NCBI GenBank assembly: GCA_947034895.1
Contig: OX344761.1
Location: 36,592,863-36,656,862, forward strand
DNA from: Rhytidiadelphus loreus
Lineage: Eukaryota; Streptophyta; Bryopsida; Hypnales; Hylocomiaceae
Reading direction: 5' to 3'
DNA: 64,000 nt
Shown: positions 13,784 to 25,332 of the stretch, in pieces
Numbering within the stretch: position 1 is the stretch's first letter
How the letters are laid out: every line of letters begins with the position of its first letter
Made by a program: the position numbers and the translations under genes
Notes under the pieces: model-generated
Databases searched by the model: none
What the model was told of the DNA's origin: nothing
The model's input: the letters and a program-made list of their open reading frames with translations, nothing else

Positions 13784-16700
13784 ATGAACCACCCTATGTT
13801 GGCGCCTGACACAGCAAGAACAGTACAAAGGGAAGAAGAAGAATCATCATGGGAAGCTGCCCATGATGTTGTTGCCCAGTGAAGTAAAATGTGCTACTTA
13901 TACAGGATGGGGATTATTAAGGTAGACGTGTCATTTACCGTAAACTCCCTAGAACCGTACACTTACTGCACACTGCGGACATACTGATGAGGGAACACAG
14001 TTTTTCCAACCACTGCAGGCTATGTACCAAAGGACTGTTCAATTTTTTTTTTAATATAAAAAACACACGGCTTTCTTCACAAGATTTACAATGATATGAT
14101 CCCAATCACAGCTTGATTTTATCATCTCAAAAGTCCACACTCAACATGGAATCAATGCAGAAAATTTCAAGGAAAATTAACTTGAAATTCATTAGCAAGA
14201 AGGTTTCAAAGTCTGTCTGTGCAGTGATTAGCACATCTACCTTAGATTACCTACAAAGAAGAAGGTCCATTTCTTCCACTCAGGCATTCTGTCTTATTTT
14301 GATGTTGGTGGTTCCCCAAAATAGAGCTCTAACTAAAGAGTATGGCCTTCTCATTAATATCATTCAGCTTAGGTTAGTATGACAAATACCGTACATGAAG
14401 GTCTGATTCAGCACATGAGTGCCAAAATTGAGTTTCCTCATCAAATTCTCAGGGGTCCATGTTACTTTAGACCATTCACAAGTTGACATGTGTCACTTTT
14501 TTTCAAAAATGACTTAATTTCTGCCGTACCTGACCTTTGCATACTAGGGTCCTGCCAAGCGCTGTTCAAGGGCTAATGGTATGACAATAAACTGACCAAA
14601 TCAGGAGAAAGTAAGTTAGTACAGTGGTAACTGATATTTGCAGTACATATTGTCCCAGTAAAAATCAGTTTCATTCCCCATGAGAACAAGGTCACCTTTG
14701 ATTAGGCTGAGCATGTTACAAAGTGTGTTTTTTATACTGAGCATGCACTCTGGATGGTAAGGTAAAACAGTCCATTGTGGTCACAATTAGGAGTTTGACC
14801 ACAAATGGTTGCTGAAATTTTTCAATTTTTTTCGCACAGTAGTACAAGTGTGAGAAAAAGTGAGAACAATTGAAATTATGTTTTTTTTTGACAAAGTATG
14901 AATTTGTTATGAATTTTTGAAGTGTTCAATGCACCATGGCCCAAAAGAGTCTATAGACTACTTTAGAACGAACAAAATCTAAATCCATCGTACTCATGTT
15001 GTTCACCTAAGCTATCATAGTATTTTCTAAAATGGAGGGTCTAAAAAGTCAATTCTTATAATGAATATACACTAAAAAATTGGAAGTTCTTAATGAAGTC
15101 AACAATCACTCATTATTGTCATTTAAAACATGCATTGAAGCCAAAATCTAACCAATTGAAAAAAATAATAATGGGGGGATTTCCTAGGTGTCCACAATGA
15201 GTTGATTTACCTTAGTTCATGTTGGAGGCCAAAACAAGGGCAAAACTGGTAATCTATAAGTTTTCCTAGGAGAATGTTGTAGATGAGCATCCAACTAGGA
15301 TGATCAATTCAAAACTAGTAGAAGTGGTTTGAGGTAGTGGAGGTTCAAGAGGAAGAGGAAACAATAAGTTCTAATGGAGCTACACTAAAAAGGATATATA
15401 GTGTTGGATTACATTTAGTGTAATTACCACCCTACTTGACCCTACACTAAATGCCAATTTTAGGACGATTAGTGTAGTGCTAAACTTCAATGCGTACCAT
15501 AAAGTACATTTAGATTTACCAGATTTCAGATTTCAGATTTGCCAGAGTACAAATTTCAGATTTACCATAGAGTACATTTAGTGTTAGAAATTAGATTAAA
15601 TGTTACTTACTTTAGTAGGGTTAATGATATTTAGTGTCAAGGTTCGTAAATAGTGTTGCTAACACTAAATATCATTTTCAGTGTCCTGCAGATTACAGTT
15701 CATGGGATGAACAATGCTAAGTCTATGGGATCAGCGTTCAGAGGGATCCATCACTGAGTTCATTGTTAGCTGGTGTCTTTGGAGGAATAACTAGTTGTAG
15801 TGTAAAAATGGAGGATCCAAAACTTAACAAAAAATTAGCAAGACCGGCAATTAACTGGTGTGCAAAAATAAAAGGTGGATATGTAGCTACCACTTTCATG
15901 AAATGGTCAGATTTTAGTCACTTGTCATTTCAAATCCAAGGTTAATATCCAGGTTGTTAGAGATAGGTATGTTCTTGGACAAGGTAGGTATCACTTTAGG
16001 GTTGGTCTTTGAAGGGCCTGGAGTGCTTGGACAAGGTGGAGGTGGCTGTATTGCTTTAGGATTGGTTGTGGTGGACAACCTTTGTTCTGTTGTTTAGGTC
16101 TACTCAATGTAATGAAATTAGGAGCTTAGTTTCAAAATTGGCATGTCTTTGAAAGAGGAGGATTGTAGCCTTTGCAAAATTTGAAGTAAAAATGAAGGAA
16201 GCAAAGAAAATGATTGGTGAGACTATGATACTAGAGGAATGAATTGAGAGATTTTGATGAAGAGAGGATGCAACGGGTGCTCTTGGAAACAAACCCAGTT
16301 CCTTCTTCAAAGAGGAAGCAGTTTACCGGGAGCAGCTCCGAAAACTTCCCGAACGCTGTTCGAAACAAAGTCGACCACTGAATTTGAGAAGACTACAAGG
16401 CACATCACATTTGCTTACCTCTGAGTGACGAGTTAAATATAGAACAAGACAGTGATCCCTCGAAGTGACAACCAAAATGCCGTTTCGGACGTCCGTCGTC
16501 TCGACCCGGTCGGTTTTGTACGTATTGGTGGTATATTCCTACCTCGGATAAAAAAAATACGGTGAATGGCAGTAGCGAAGCTGTCTGAAATGTCCGTTTC
16601 ATGTGCGCCGAAATAAAAACAAAATACTGTATCCAGCAGTCTGTCATATCTTTCTTTCACGCTTTCCGAAATCCAAAGCTCAGAGGGCAGAACCACCCCG

Positions 16701-17847
16701 AAGTCCCGCTACTGCGGCCTCATCAATGCGGGGAGCTGCCGTAAGTTCTCACTGTCTGCAAGTGCACACAGCCAGTAGGTAGGGCCGGGGTGCTCCCGGG
16801 GTAAATGAGTTCATTAAGCTCGGTCAAATATTGCAGACTGATCTCGTTTAGATACTTCACTTGGGGGACAGTAACTCAATTCATCATCCATTCGTCTCAC
16901 AAATTCAGTTGTCATACGAGCTGTATACCTCACCCGCCTCTGCTTGCAATTGCTGGCTGGCCAGCCGGGCTTGGCTTGGCTTTGATTCCTATCTTCCTCT
17001 TCTGGGATTCCGTCTAGGAGGCTGAAGCGGGCATGATGTTTCCCCCCACCACCACCACTGCGCAGTGTGTCCAAATGTTCTGACATTGATTACGTGACTA
17101 TACCAAATCCTCGATCGAGGTTAATTATTATTTCTTTTTCTTTTTCTCGTTTCTCGTTTCTGCATGGGCCGGAGCAATTGAAAAAGAGGAAGCCAGATTT
17201 GCATGTGGGTTGGTTTGGTTTCGCAGTCTTGCAGCAGTTTGTTCCAACTGAAGACTCTAATTGAGCTTCCCTACAGTAGCTATTAAGTGAAGCTTATTAG
17301 TTTCACAGGCCTGTCCTGCGCGCGGTGAAGAACTGAACTTACTCCTAGCCTGGCTGGAGGAGGTAAAACTTTCACTTTAAGTGCGGCCCTTCCAGCACAG
17401 TGAGAATAATCGACCAGAATGTTGGTTCCAGAACTTGACAGAAGCCATTCGATCGGTAAGTACCTGAAGCGTTGATCCTCGCCTCTGCCAGGGATCGATT
17501 CTTACCTGCCACTCGCAATCATGCAGAATTTTGACTGACCCTGCAATTCGCCGGGGGGGGAGGAATTCCTAAACAAGGATTCATTTTGCAATGAAATTCC
17601 GTGTCATTTGTGTCATCATCAACAACAACGAAAAGCAATTGTTCATTCGTTTTGCTCCTGCCGGACATGGGACAAGGTTATTACAATTAATGTAGATGGA
17701 GGCATTTGTTGGAAGCTATGTATTTGACCAATTAAATCAAACCATAAGATTTTCTTATTGCTTCTAAAGTACTCTATAGAAGAAAAATTGAGTGTTTATT
17801 TGTATCTTTCTAGGTAACTTGAGTTCCAATTACAAAACCAGAGATTT
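13784..17847. other. Intergenic DNA with an AT-rich left part and a GC-richer island at about 16,320-17,600
   Basis: The AT-rich part includes a stretch at about 15,380-15,690 in which TTTAGTGT and its complement recur, folding into small hairpins such as TGATATTTAGTGT against ACACTAAATATCA. The island at 16.3-17.6 kb resembles gene-flanking DNA. It has minus-strand frames at 16,433-16,696 and 16,814-17,086 (the latter from a true ATG, with a GGGGG run) and an ATG at 17,418 running into a consensus splice donor GGTAAGTA near 17,455. None is recognisable, so no gene is called. Confidence 0.4.
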
Positions 17848-19040
17848 TTAACCCCTAAATAACTGTGACTATGTTTTCACCAAAAATGCTCCAAAAATGC
17901 CATTTCTAGGACAAGTATCAAATTTTGGAAAAAACACACATTTTTGAACACATGTACCAATAGGATCTTGTAGTAGGCTGACTTGAGAGCACGTGGAAAA
18001 AAAATCAGAAATTTCCACCAAGTGGATTGCAAGATATAAGCTTTTGAATCATTTCATGTTTTTTTGCTACTCTAGAGGGCTGCAAGTTTCCATTTGGAAA
18101 CCCGACGGTTGCAAGCTGCGTTGACCTGGCCAAGAGACTGCCAAGTGACTTCCTTTGAAAAAAAAAATGTAACTTTGTTTTTCATTTTAAGGATTAATTT
18201 TTTTTTAAATATCTGACACTAGCATTCGATGAGACTGGGGGGACGGAGTTAGAAACAAGCCCAAAACAGCCCTCCACCCCCAACCCCCTAGATCTCATCT
18301 AATGTCACAAAAATCCTTTTTTTGGCCCTGCAAAAAATTGGGCATTTGTACTTCACAAGTTCACATTTATATGAAAAAATATCCAAATTAGTGGTGCTTC
18401 TTTGGATTCATTTTTCAAGGTAAGTTGTCTACATTCTTGAAAAAATTCAAATCATTTGGAATTGTACAACATATAGGAAAAAAATAGTAAGTAGAAAGAA
18501 GTAGAGAATGATTCAAAATATTAAATTGTTAATGATTTATTTATGGAATTGAAAAATGTCAATTCCAATGGTTGCAATGTTGTAATAAACAATCTACATC
18601 CTATGGTTTTATTTTATTTTCCAAAAATATTGAAAATGGAGTAAAATAAAGGACTTCAAAATTTGTTTTAGAGTAGAGAATCCATAACTCCCTGCAAACT
18701 AAAACTCTTCATAACTTTTGACTCATTGATCAAAATGGAATGATTCAGAGCATTCCATATATATATAAATCTAGAAACTAATTTCAAACTTTTGTTTATG
18801 AAAAAAAAGATTTTTTAAAATTTGCCTAAACTACCCATTTACAAAAAACTGAGTAACATAGTAGCCATAATTTTTTAGTCATATTTCCAAATGTCTTGAA
18901 ATTTAGTACATAAAAAAGATATTCCTTTTTTCCACCTTCTATAAAAAAATTGAGCCTAAAATATGCAAATCTCCAATCACTCATACCTACACAAAATTTC
19001 TATATTGCCAAAAAATGCATGATGGTCCTTCAAGGGTTAA
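17848..19040 (-). mobile_element. TTAA family T, copy 2, carrying a nested MITE
   Basis: The left end is TTAACCCCTAAA and the right end is AAGGGTTAA. The interior is collinear with 4,306-5,254. After the 255-bp MITE at 18,050-18,304 is set aside, the flanking words (CTTTTGAA before, CACAAAAATC after) line up with the unbroken ATTTGAAGTAACAAAAATC of copy 1. There is no coding capacity. Confidence 0.7.
18050..18304. mobile_element. CATTAGATG-family MITE, copy b
   Basis: It starts CATTTCATG and ends CATCTAATG, and is 255 bp long, identical in length to copy a. It shares the CTAGAGGGCTGCAAG and GACCTGGCC blocks. TCA lies on both sides (GAATCA and GTCACA), a possible three-base target duplication that overlaps the element ends. 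Confidence 0.7.
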
Positions 19041-19290
19041 AATAATTGTTTGAAGCAAAAAACAAAAGAACCCCTTCAAAGACCCACTTTGTGTGATTCA
19101 AAGTCTTATAATCTAGTCATACAAAGCTCAAATCAACTTGTTTTCTTCACTTTAAATGCAAATATATCTTGCAATCTAATTGGTCAAAGTTTCTAAAATT
19201 TCTTCCATGCATTCTCTTACTAGTTCAGTGAAAGATCCTACAATTGAATATGTAGGAGGAAGGTTATAAGTTTTTTGCACTTTGTAATAG
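19041..19290 (+). mobile_element. Fragment of TTAA family T
   Basis: The TTTTCTTCACTTTAAATGCA block followed by ATATCTTGCAATCTA and a GAAAGATCC block matches the 3' half of the copies at 40,345 and 48,756. No termini remain. A second scrap (TTTCAATCCACATAGTCAAA) lies near 20,550. Confidence 0.5.
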
Positions 19291-19666
19291 AAACGGTTGT
19301 TTTTAGTATTTCTTGATGAAAAAAAGGCTTTGAGAGATTTCACCCGTTGTTATTGTTATTTAGTCAAATTAATTCTTGAGGTGTATCTAAATTTATACTT
19401 TAGATTTATATCAATGTCACTCTGTAACACCAAAGAAAAATCTAGCATCAATCTAAAATTATTCTTTACATCAAATCACAGTTATTGGTACATGATTTGA
19501 CAATTTTATTATTAACATAATTTATTTCATTTCAGTTTATTTGACTCTAGTAATTATCGTCTGCTACATGACAATTCACTATTTCACCATTATATTTCAT
19601 GACAATCTGGTTTAAAAAAATTCATTCTAATTTTTATTCACTCGTTATTTTTAATTCACGTACATC

Positions 19667-19690
19667 ATTTATTTATTTATTTATTTATTT
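19667..19690. repeat. (ATTT)n microsatellite
   Basis: Six consecutive four-base units are visible. Confidence 0.9.
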
Positions 19691-19715
19691 CATCAATTAG
19701 CCAATTGCTTGTTTG

Positions 19716-20329
19716 TTGTCCCCTAAATGACCGATTGGAGTTTTTATGCTTTACACAATTTTGAGTAAGCAATTATGATCCCAATATTTTGATCCCACTG
19801 TTGCCAATTGGGGTTATTTTATACAATTTATAGCCAAAAAAACAAATTAAGATTTGAAGTCTTACTCTAGAACTACACTCAAACTTTTAAAATAATCTTC
19901 AAACATAGCAATTTTTGTGCAAAGTATCTTTCATTTGTATCAATGTAGGGATTATAGGATTTGATTACTTCAATTGTGTTAATTAGTTGACTCTAAGTTG
20001 GAGGGTCCTTTAAGTTGGAGACAATAGGCCATTCTATTTCCAATTGTTTCAATTCTTTCCCTATGTTTTAAAAATAATAAACATTAAATATGTAGTTTCT
20101 TGAAATTTCTATTTACTTATTCTATATAATTTTTTGAAGGATTTTTTCCTTTGACTTAAACTTTTGGAATAACATTATTTTTAGTGTATTATAAATTGAT
20201 TTTACATATAATTGATTTTTTTTTTTAATTCCATGAAGTCAAAGTACTCCTACTCTCCTAATAATACTAATAAAATCAAATACAACAAAATCAATGAGTG
20301 TTTCTTGTACTTGGTCATTTAGGGGTAAG
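19716..20329. mobile_element. Related inverted-repeat element, CCCCTAAATGACC ends
   Basis: CCCCTAAATGACC at 19,720-19,732 is inverted exactly as GGTCATTTAGGGG at 20,313-20,325. The flanking four bases (TTGT and TAAG) have drifted from TTAA. The 580-bp interior is AT-rich and non-coding. The termini resemble those of family T. Confidence 0.55.
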
Positions 20330-21034
20330 TTAGACTTTGTGTTTATGATTTAAAGTAAACTAAACTTTGTATTTGTTTTTAAATTTTTTTATGAGTGAAC
20401 CTAACATTGTATACTTATGAATGGTAAAAATATTTGTTTTTGTGTAGAGCAAATTAAAATTTTACTCCAAGAGGGCTTGAAATCTCCTACCCATTTTTTG
20501 TAGTAATGAAAAAGAGTATTTTTTTTCTCACTTCAAATGTTATAATCTTTCAATCCACATAGTCAAATGGGCTAAAATTTCCCTCACATTATTTCCTAAT
20601 TTGCTTGTATAATGCACTTTTGTATAGTTGGAATTCAAAAAAAGAGTTATAATATTGATTTTGGACAATACATCACAAATTGACAATTTTGGACTCTTCC
20701 AATTCCAAAACACCCTCCGACATTCTTGGTTAAACCCATGCTATTTGTAAAACATGAAATAATTTTAGAAAGGCAAGGTATGCATTACCGGGTTTTTTTG
20801 GTAATTTGGCCATCATTTGCACTAAAGCAATGAACCCTGCACCACACCCTTGGAGCAAAATGCCATATTGAAAGGCCGAAAAATCACTAGAAAATTTCAA
20901 ATCAAAAGAAAACCTTGGATGAAATCATCAGATTGTGGATGAAAATAGAATAATGGATATGCGAGATGCACTAATGTGATATTTTCTCTCCAATATGTAG
21001 ATGAATGTTGAAATTTGGAGCACGGCTATAACAT

Positions 21035-21612
21035 TTAATCCCTAAAGTCCCATTGTCCCCTCGAGGGACAAAGTGAATTTTGGATAGGTTCCTATGACCT
21101 CAATTTTTGGTGACACTCTTTGAAACTTTCTCATAAGATAGAAAAATTGATTAGCTTTATGGATATATGAATTTTTTTCTATTGGTGACTAGGAGCAAAA
21201 GTTATACAAAAAAAAAAGCCTAGAACTGAACTCGGCAACAAAAAAAATTGCCAAGATTCAAAAAAAAAATTTAAAATTTTTCAAAGATTATGTTTTTGTC
21301 TACATTTGAAGCTTTGATTCATTCCATTTGGACTAGTTATGAGAAAGTTATGAACAATCTTGTTTTCTGGGCAATCTAAGCATGTTCTTAAAAAAACTTT
21401 TTTTGTCCAACTTTGAATGCTAAAATCTTCCAATCCATACTGTCAAATTTGATGAAATTTTTACCACATCTCAGACAAGTGAAGTACAAGATCTTATGGT
21501 TTAAATCTAAGAATTTTTTTATTTTTATTTTTTTTCCGTGGGTGAATGCAGCAAAAATGGCAGTTTCAAATGTTCTTTGACAGAAAAATGGCCTTGGGAC
21601 TTTAGGAGTTAA
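21035..21612 (+). mobile_element. TTAA family T, internally deleted copy
   Basis: The left end TTAATCCCTAAAGTCCCA and the right end GGACTTTAGGAGTTAA are inverted. Blocks GCTTTGATTCATTCCATTTG and AGCAAAAGTTAT are shared with the copy at 40,345. It is 578 bp against 922 bp because the middle CCATTGG to CTACTTCT portion is missing. Confidence 0.7.
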
Positions 21613-21750
21613 TATCACCATTCTTGGCACTTCATCCAAAATGGAAAAAAACAAACAAACTGGTATGCTGGGAATATTTCCCAATGACCGATGTTTTTGA
21701 GAGCCAGTCTTCGTGACTGTAGGAAGATTGTGACGGAGTCTGTACTACTA

Positions 21751-22390
21751 AGATACTACCTTATTAGCTTAGCCTTGGATTTCAGTCGGAGCTCCTCTCC
21801 GAAGTTTTGAAATTTCCCAATGCAAGCTAAGCTAATCAAATCCTAGTGAGCCTAACTTACAGTAAGCTGAAGTCCAGTACTACGGCCCTCCTCAGGTCCT
21901 GACGCGGAGCTGAGCCCGGTTCAAGAAAAATCAAGTCTGGCAGTCCGCAGTCCGCAGTCTGCCGTGTCTGGCCCCCCCATCAAACCAAACTGATTTTTGG
22001 AGCATGACGGAGTTAACTGCTGTCTGGCTGAGGGGACTTCAGGCCCCGTCTCAGCCATTTGGCAGGCCGCACTAACTGAAGCGAAGAAGGACGGACCAAG
22101 TTGGCATTGAAGCAGCTGCATAATAGCTTAACTTCGCTAGAGGGGGAGCAGGCAGGCACTCAGGCAGGCAGGGGGGGCAGGAATCTTTCAGAGACGCCGC
22201 GTAAGTGATGCAAACCTACTTCACTAGCTTAGGCTACCCCATGAGGAACCCTGAAACACGCTGCTCAGGACCGACCAGTGAACGGGCCGGGAGTACTGGA
22301 CTTAAGTTACATACTGCAAGATTTGGTTAGCTTAGCTTGCATTGGGAAATTTGAACATTGCGCAGAGGAGCTCCGACTGAGGTAGTATCT
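21751..22390. repeat. GC-rich long inverted repeat
   Basis: Four blocks pair in order across a spacer of about 360 bp: AGATACTACC with 22,381-22,390, CAGTCGGAGCTCCTCT with 22,364-22,379, TTTCCCAATGCAAGCTAAGC with 22,330-22,349, and AAGTCCAGTAC with 22,293-22,303. A weaker CAGGTCCTGA pairing follows further in. The arms extend over 130-160 bases with indels. The composition is far richer in GC than the flanks. No frame is convincing. It could be a fold-back element or a hairpin small-RNA precursor. Confidence 0.7.
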
Positions 22391-23281
22391 GGATGACGAC
22401 CAGCCTATTTCCAAACACTTACAAAGCAATTCAGACTATCTGTGGCATGGAGAAGGTTGAGGAAAAACAAATTCTATACAGAGAAAGAGATTTAAGAAGA
22501 ATTTAATCATTTTTTGACATTTTTTTCTTCTCAAAAACAAAATTGTCATAAAAAATTGTCATGAAGATTTTGTTTGTCCCGTTCTCGATTTGTATGCAAA
22601 CCAATTTCCAACCATAGTTTGCTTACAAAACCAATGTAGGTGATCATTGTAACTTTCAATGTACATGTTGTGATCATTTTATGCTTTCAATGTACACCTC
22701 TTGGACGTTTCTCCTACTCCTTGTTGGCTATGCTATACATGGTTGTCACCTACAATATTGTTGATCACAAATGGAAGAGCCTAAGTTGTGAGGATGGGGT
22801 GATAGTTGGGAATGGATCAACTCCTTTACCCTATCACACTCTTATTAGGGCCTCCGTACATGTTGGGTGGGCAAATGCATTGTTGCACTCCAACTACTAG
22901 GCAATTGGCCAAATTTTGCTTTGGTAAGGCACAATTTGCCGAGACCTCTATAATTTTAATTTTTTTGGTCTTTTAGCTATTTTTTGAAGTGGTTGATTTG
23001 TATTGTTAAATGTAAATTTGAATTTTCTTGCACCTATTTAAAGTACTTTTGGAAGCGCTTTCGATAGTAGAAATTTTAAATTATAATTATAAATTAGTGA
23101 AAAGTTAGAAGTTTATTTGGAAGGATAGCATATTGGTCCCATTCATGATATCCTTAAAAGTACTTGAAGACAATGTTTCATCCAAAAAACTGAACGTTCA
23201 TCCCAAATAATGTTTGAATCTTTATTAAAGATGTAACTTCCCATAATAACCAATTCGATGAAACTAAGGTACTGGAATGTT
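22391..23281. other. AT-rich intergenic DNA, nothing recognised
   Basis: A short open frame at 22,640-22,900 has no family resemblance. No repeat ends were identified. Confidence 0.5.
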
Positions 23282-23284
23282 TAA

Positions 23285-23423
23285 GAGCATCCTCAATGCA
23301 ACCCTCTACAATTGTTATGTAAAGCAAATTAATGGAGGACATTCTTTGTTAGCATTGTGATGTAGTCTTGTACCATTAATCTTCTTTAGAGGTCAATTGC
23401 ATAGTGTTGCTTTGAGGATGCTC
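23285..23423. mobile_element. PIF/Harbinger-like MITE (Tourist type)
   Basis: A 139-bp element with inverted ends GAGCATCCTCAATGCAAC and GTTGCTTTGAGGATGCTC. TAA lies directly on both sides (23,282-23,284 and 23,424-23,426). A three-base TAA or TTA duplication with short GC-rich ends is the known hallmark of PIF/Harbinger elements. It is far too short to encode a transposase. Confidence 0.75.
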
Positions 23424-23426
23424 TAA

Positions 23427-24976
23427 TCAATTGCAATTTAAAAATAAAGGATTTTGTAAAGTATTAAAGGGGTAACAAAACTTTCTTCTCTCACTCCACA
23501 ATTCATACCATTATCACTAGAGCTACCCTTGCCTGCCTTATAAGCAATCCAAGTCTAGTTAGTCTAGGAAAAGATTTGATCTAAATGATGATGATGAGCC
23601 AAATATACTACAATGAGTTGTACCAGTTGTGCATTTATCAATCTTTAGTTTTTAATTTTCCCTTCTATTAGTCTTGGTCCCTCCTCTCATGTCACCATGA
23701 TTACGCATACATATAAATTAAACTATTGGTAAGTGTCACAACCCTCACACTTTTAGGCATGTCTGCCATTTTAGTGAGCAAAGGGACATTGGGGGTGACT
23801 CCCAAAGCCTTGTAAGAGACCAGATGAGAGAAATAGGGAGTCCTAAGTGGATAGACAATTGTAGCACTATGGTCATGACAAATTAGATGATTTGCTCTAC
23901 ATTTTGAAAAAGAAGGCAAGAGCATGCATTCATAGGTCTAAAGAACATGACGATTTGAGTTGTGAATAAAAAGTTATAGCTATTCAAAGTTGGAGTAATT
24001 TCATCCATGACCCAAGGTGTGGGATGTGAGAGCAAGGTTTCAAGGAGGATACCCTAGTTCATATATGGCATGCTATATATTTTTGAAAAGCTAATGAAAT
24101 AAAGTTTCTAAAATGCTAAAGCTCGTAAAGATTTGAACTGTGAGCTAAAAGTTATGAGCAACCAAAGAGGGTAGAGTCTTGGAGAATTGTACCTTCTAAA
24201 AGACTTGGATCTTTGAAAGGACTTAACTTCCTTAATACTTGTTGCATTTGAAAAAATAAATAGCCCATTGTGATTTACAGAAATAATAGATTACGAAAAT
24301 GAACTTGCACTTTGAATTTGGAGTTTTGACCTATGAGTTATCCCACGATAGGAAGATCAAGGGCCAATTAGGGCTCAATTTTTAGACTAAAGCATGGAAT
24401 TGGGTGGTCTCCTAGAAAGATAAAGTGTGTCTTGGATGTTCCAAAGATCCCTAGGAGGGGGGAGGGGGTTGAATCCCATAGAGAGTACTATGAAGAGGGT
24501 TGGTCTCTTTCCTTCTCGAATGGTGCTATGGTGAGCCATAATGACCATGTGTACTGAGGTTGATATTGGAGTCTCACCACTACTTTTTATGTTACCATAG
24601 AGTGCTTGTGTACTCTTTGATACTAGTTGAACATTGTCCCTCTCTACATTAGAACATAGTGTGAGTCCCGATTAGTGAGTTCCATGATGCATCCTAAGAT
24701 GAGTTCTATAAATGAGATTGGTTGGGCCTTGTGGGGAATTGGATAACATTCAAGGGCGGTTAACGCTAATGGAGAGTATTATCACCATTGAGTGCTTGAA
24801 TATCAATAGAAGTTCTACTCCATATCATCAAACCTCAAACCTATTACATACTAAGATGGCAACTCGGGAATGAACCTAAAACCAATTCATGTTGTACATC
24901 AACTAACAAAATTATATACTTTACTTGTGTGTCTAATTCTAGATTAGTTTACACATGTGTGCAAGACAATGCAATG
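23427..24976. other. Intergenic DNA, nothing recognised
   Basis: No frame with a family motif on either strand. Several phrases ending in AAGTTAT or AAAAGTTAT recur, hinting at old repeat sequence. Confidence 0.45.
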
Positions 24977-25332
24977 TAAGGTAAAACTACCTAATACTAC
25001 CATCCACCCAATTATGTCACCTACATAATTCTCCCAATTGTGTGAGTGGCCAAAATCTATTACCACAATCTTTACAATCCTTTATCATGATGGCAATGCA
25101 CTTGGAGAGCGGACACGTTAGCCTAGTACACTTTAACAAGGGTCTACTCACAGTTGAACGTTTCACCTTTGAAAAATCACATAAAATTCACTTCTTGTCG
25201 GAATGTGTTCATTCTTTTTGCAATTGACTTCTCTCAATCTTTTATATCTTTGAACTATATGGGAATGAACAAATAGCTTCTTTCAAAGTACCTAGATAGC
25301 AAATATGTGTGGTAATGGGCAGTTCTACCTTA
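24977..25332. mobile_element. TA-flanked MITE family M, copy 2
   Basis: Left TAAGGTAAAACTACC and right (minus strand) TAAGGTAGAACTGCCC are inverted. The interior is collinear with 12,842-13,217, with scattered substitutions and short indels. TA flanks both ends as in copy 1. Confidence 0.75.

Noticed and set aside
17430..17456. TTGACAGAAGCC near 17,436 resembling the start of the miR156 family
   Set aside because: Only about ten bases agree, and no complementary arm lies nearby.
22640..22900. 86-residue hydrophobic frame
   Set aside because: An isolated frame in AT-rich DNA with no recognisable domain. The hydrophobicity follows from T-rich codons.
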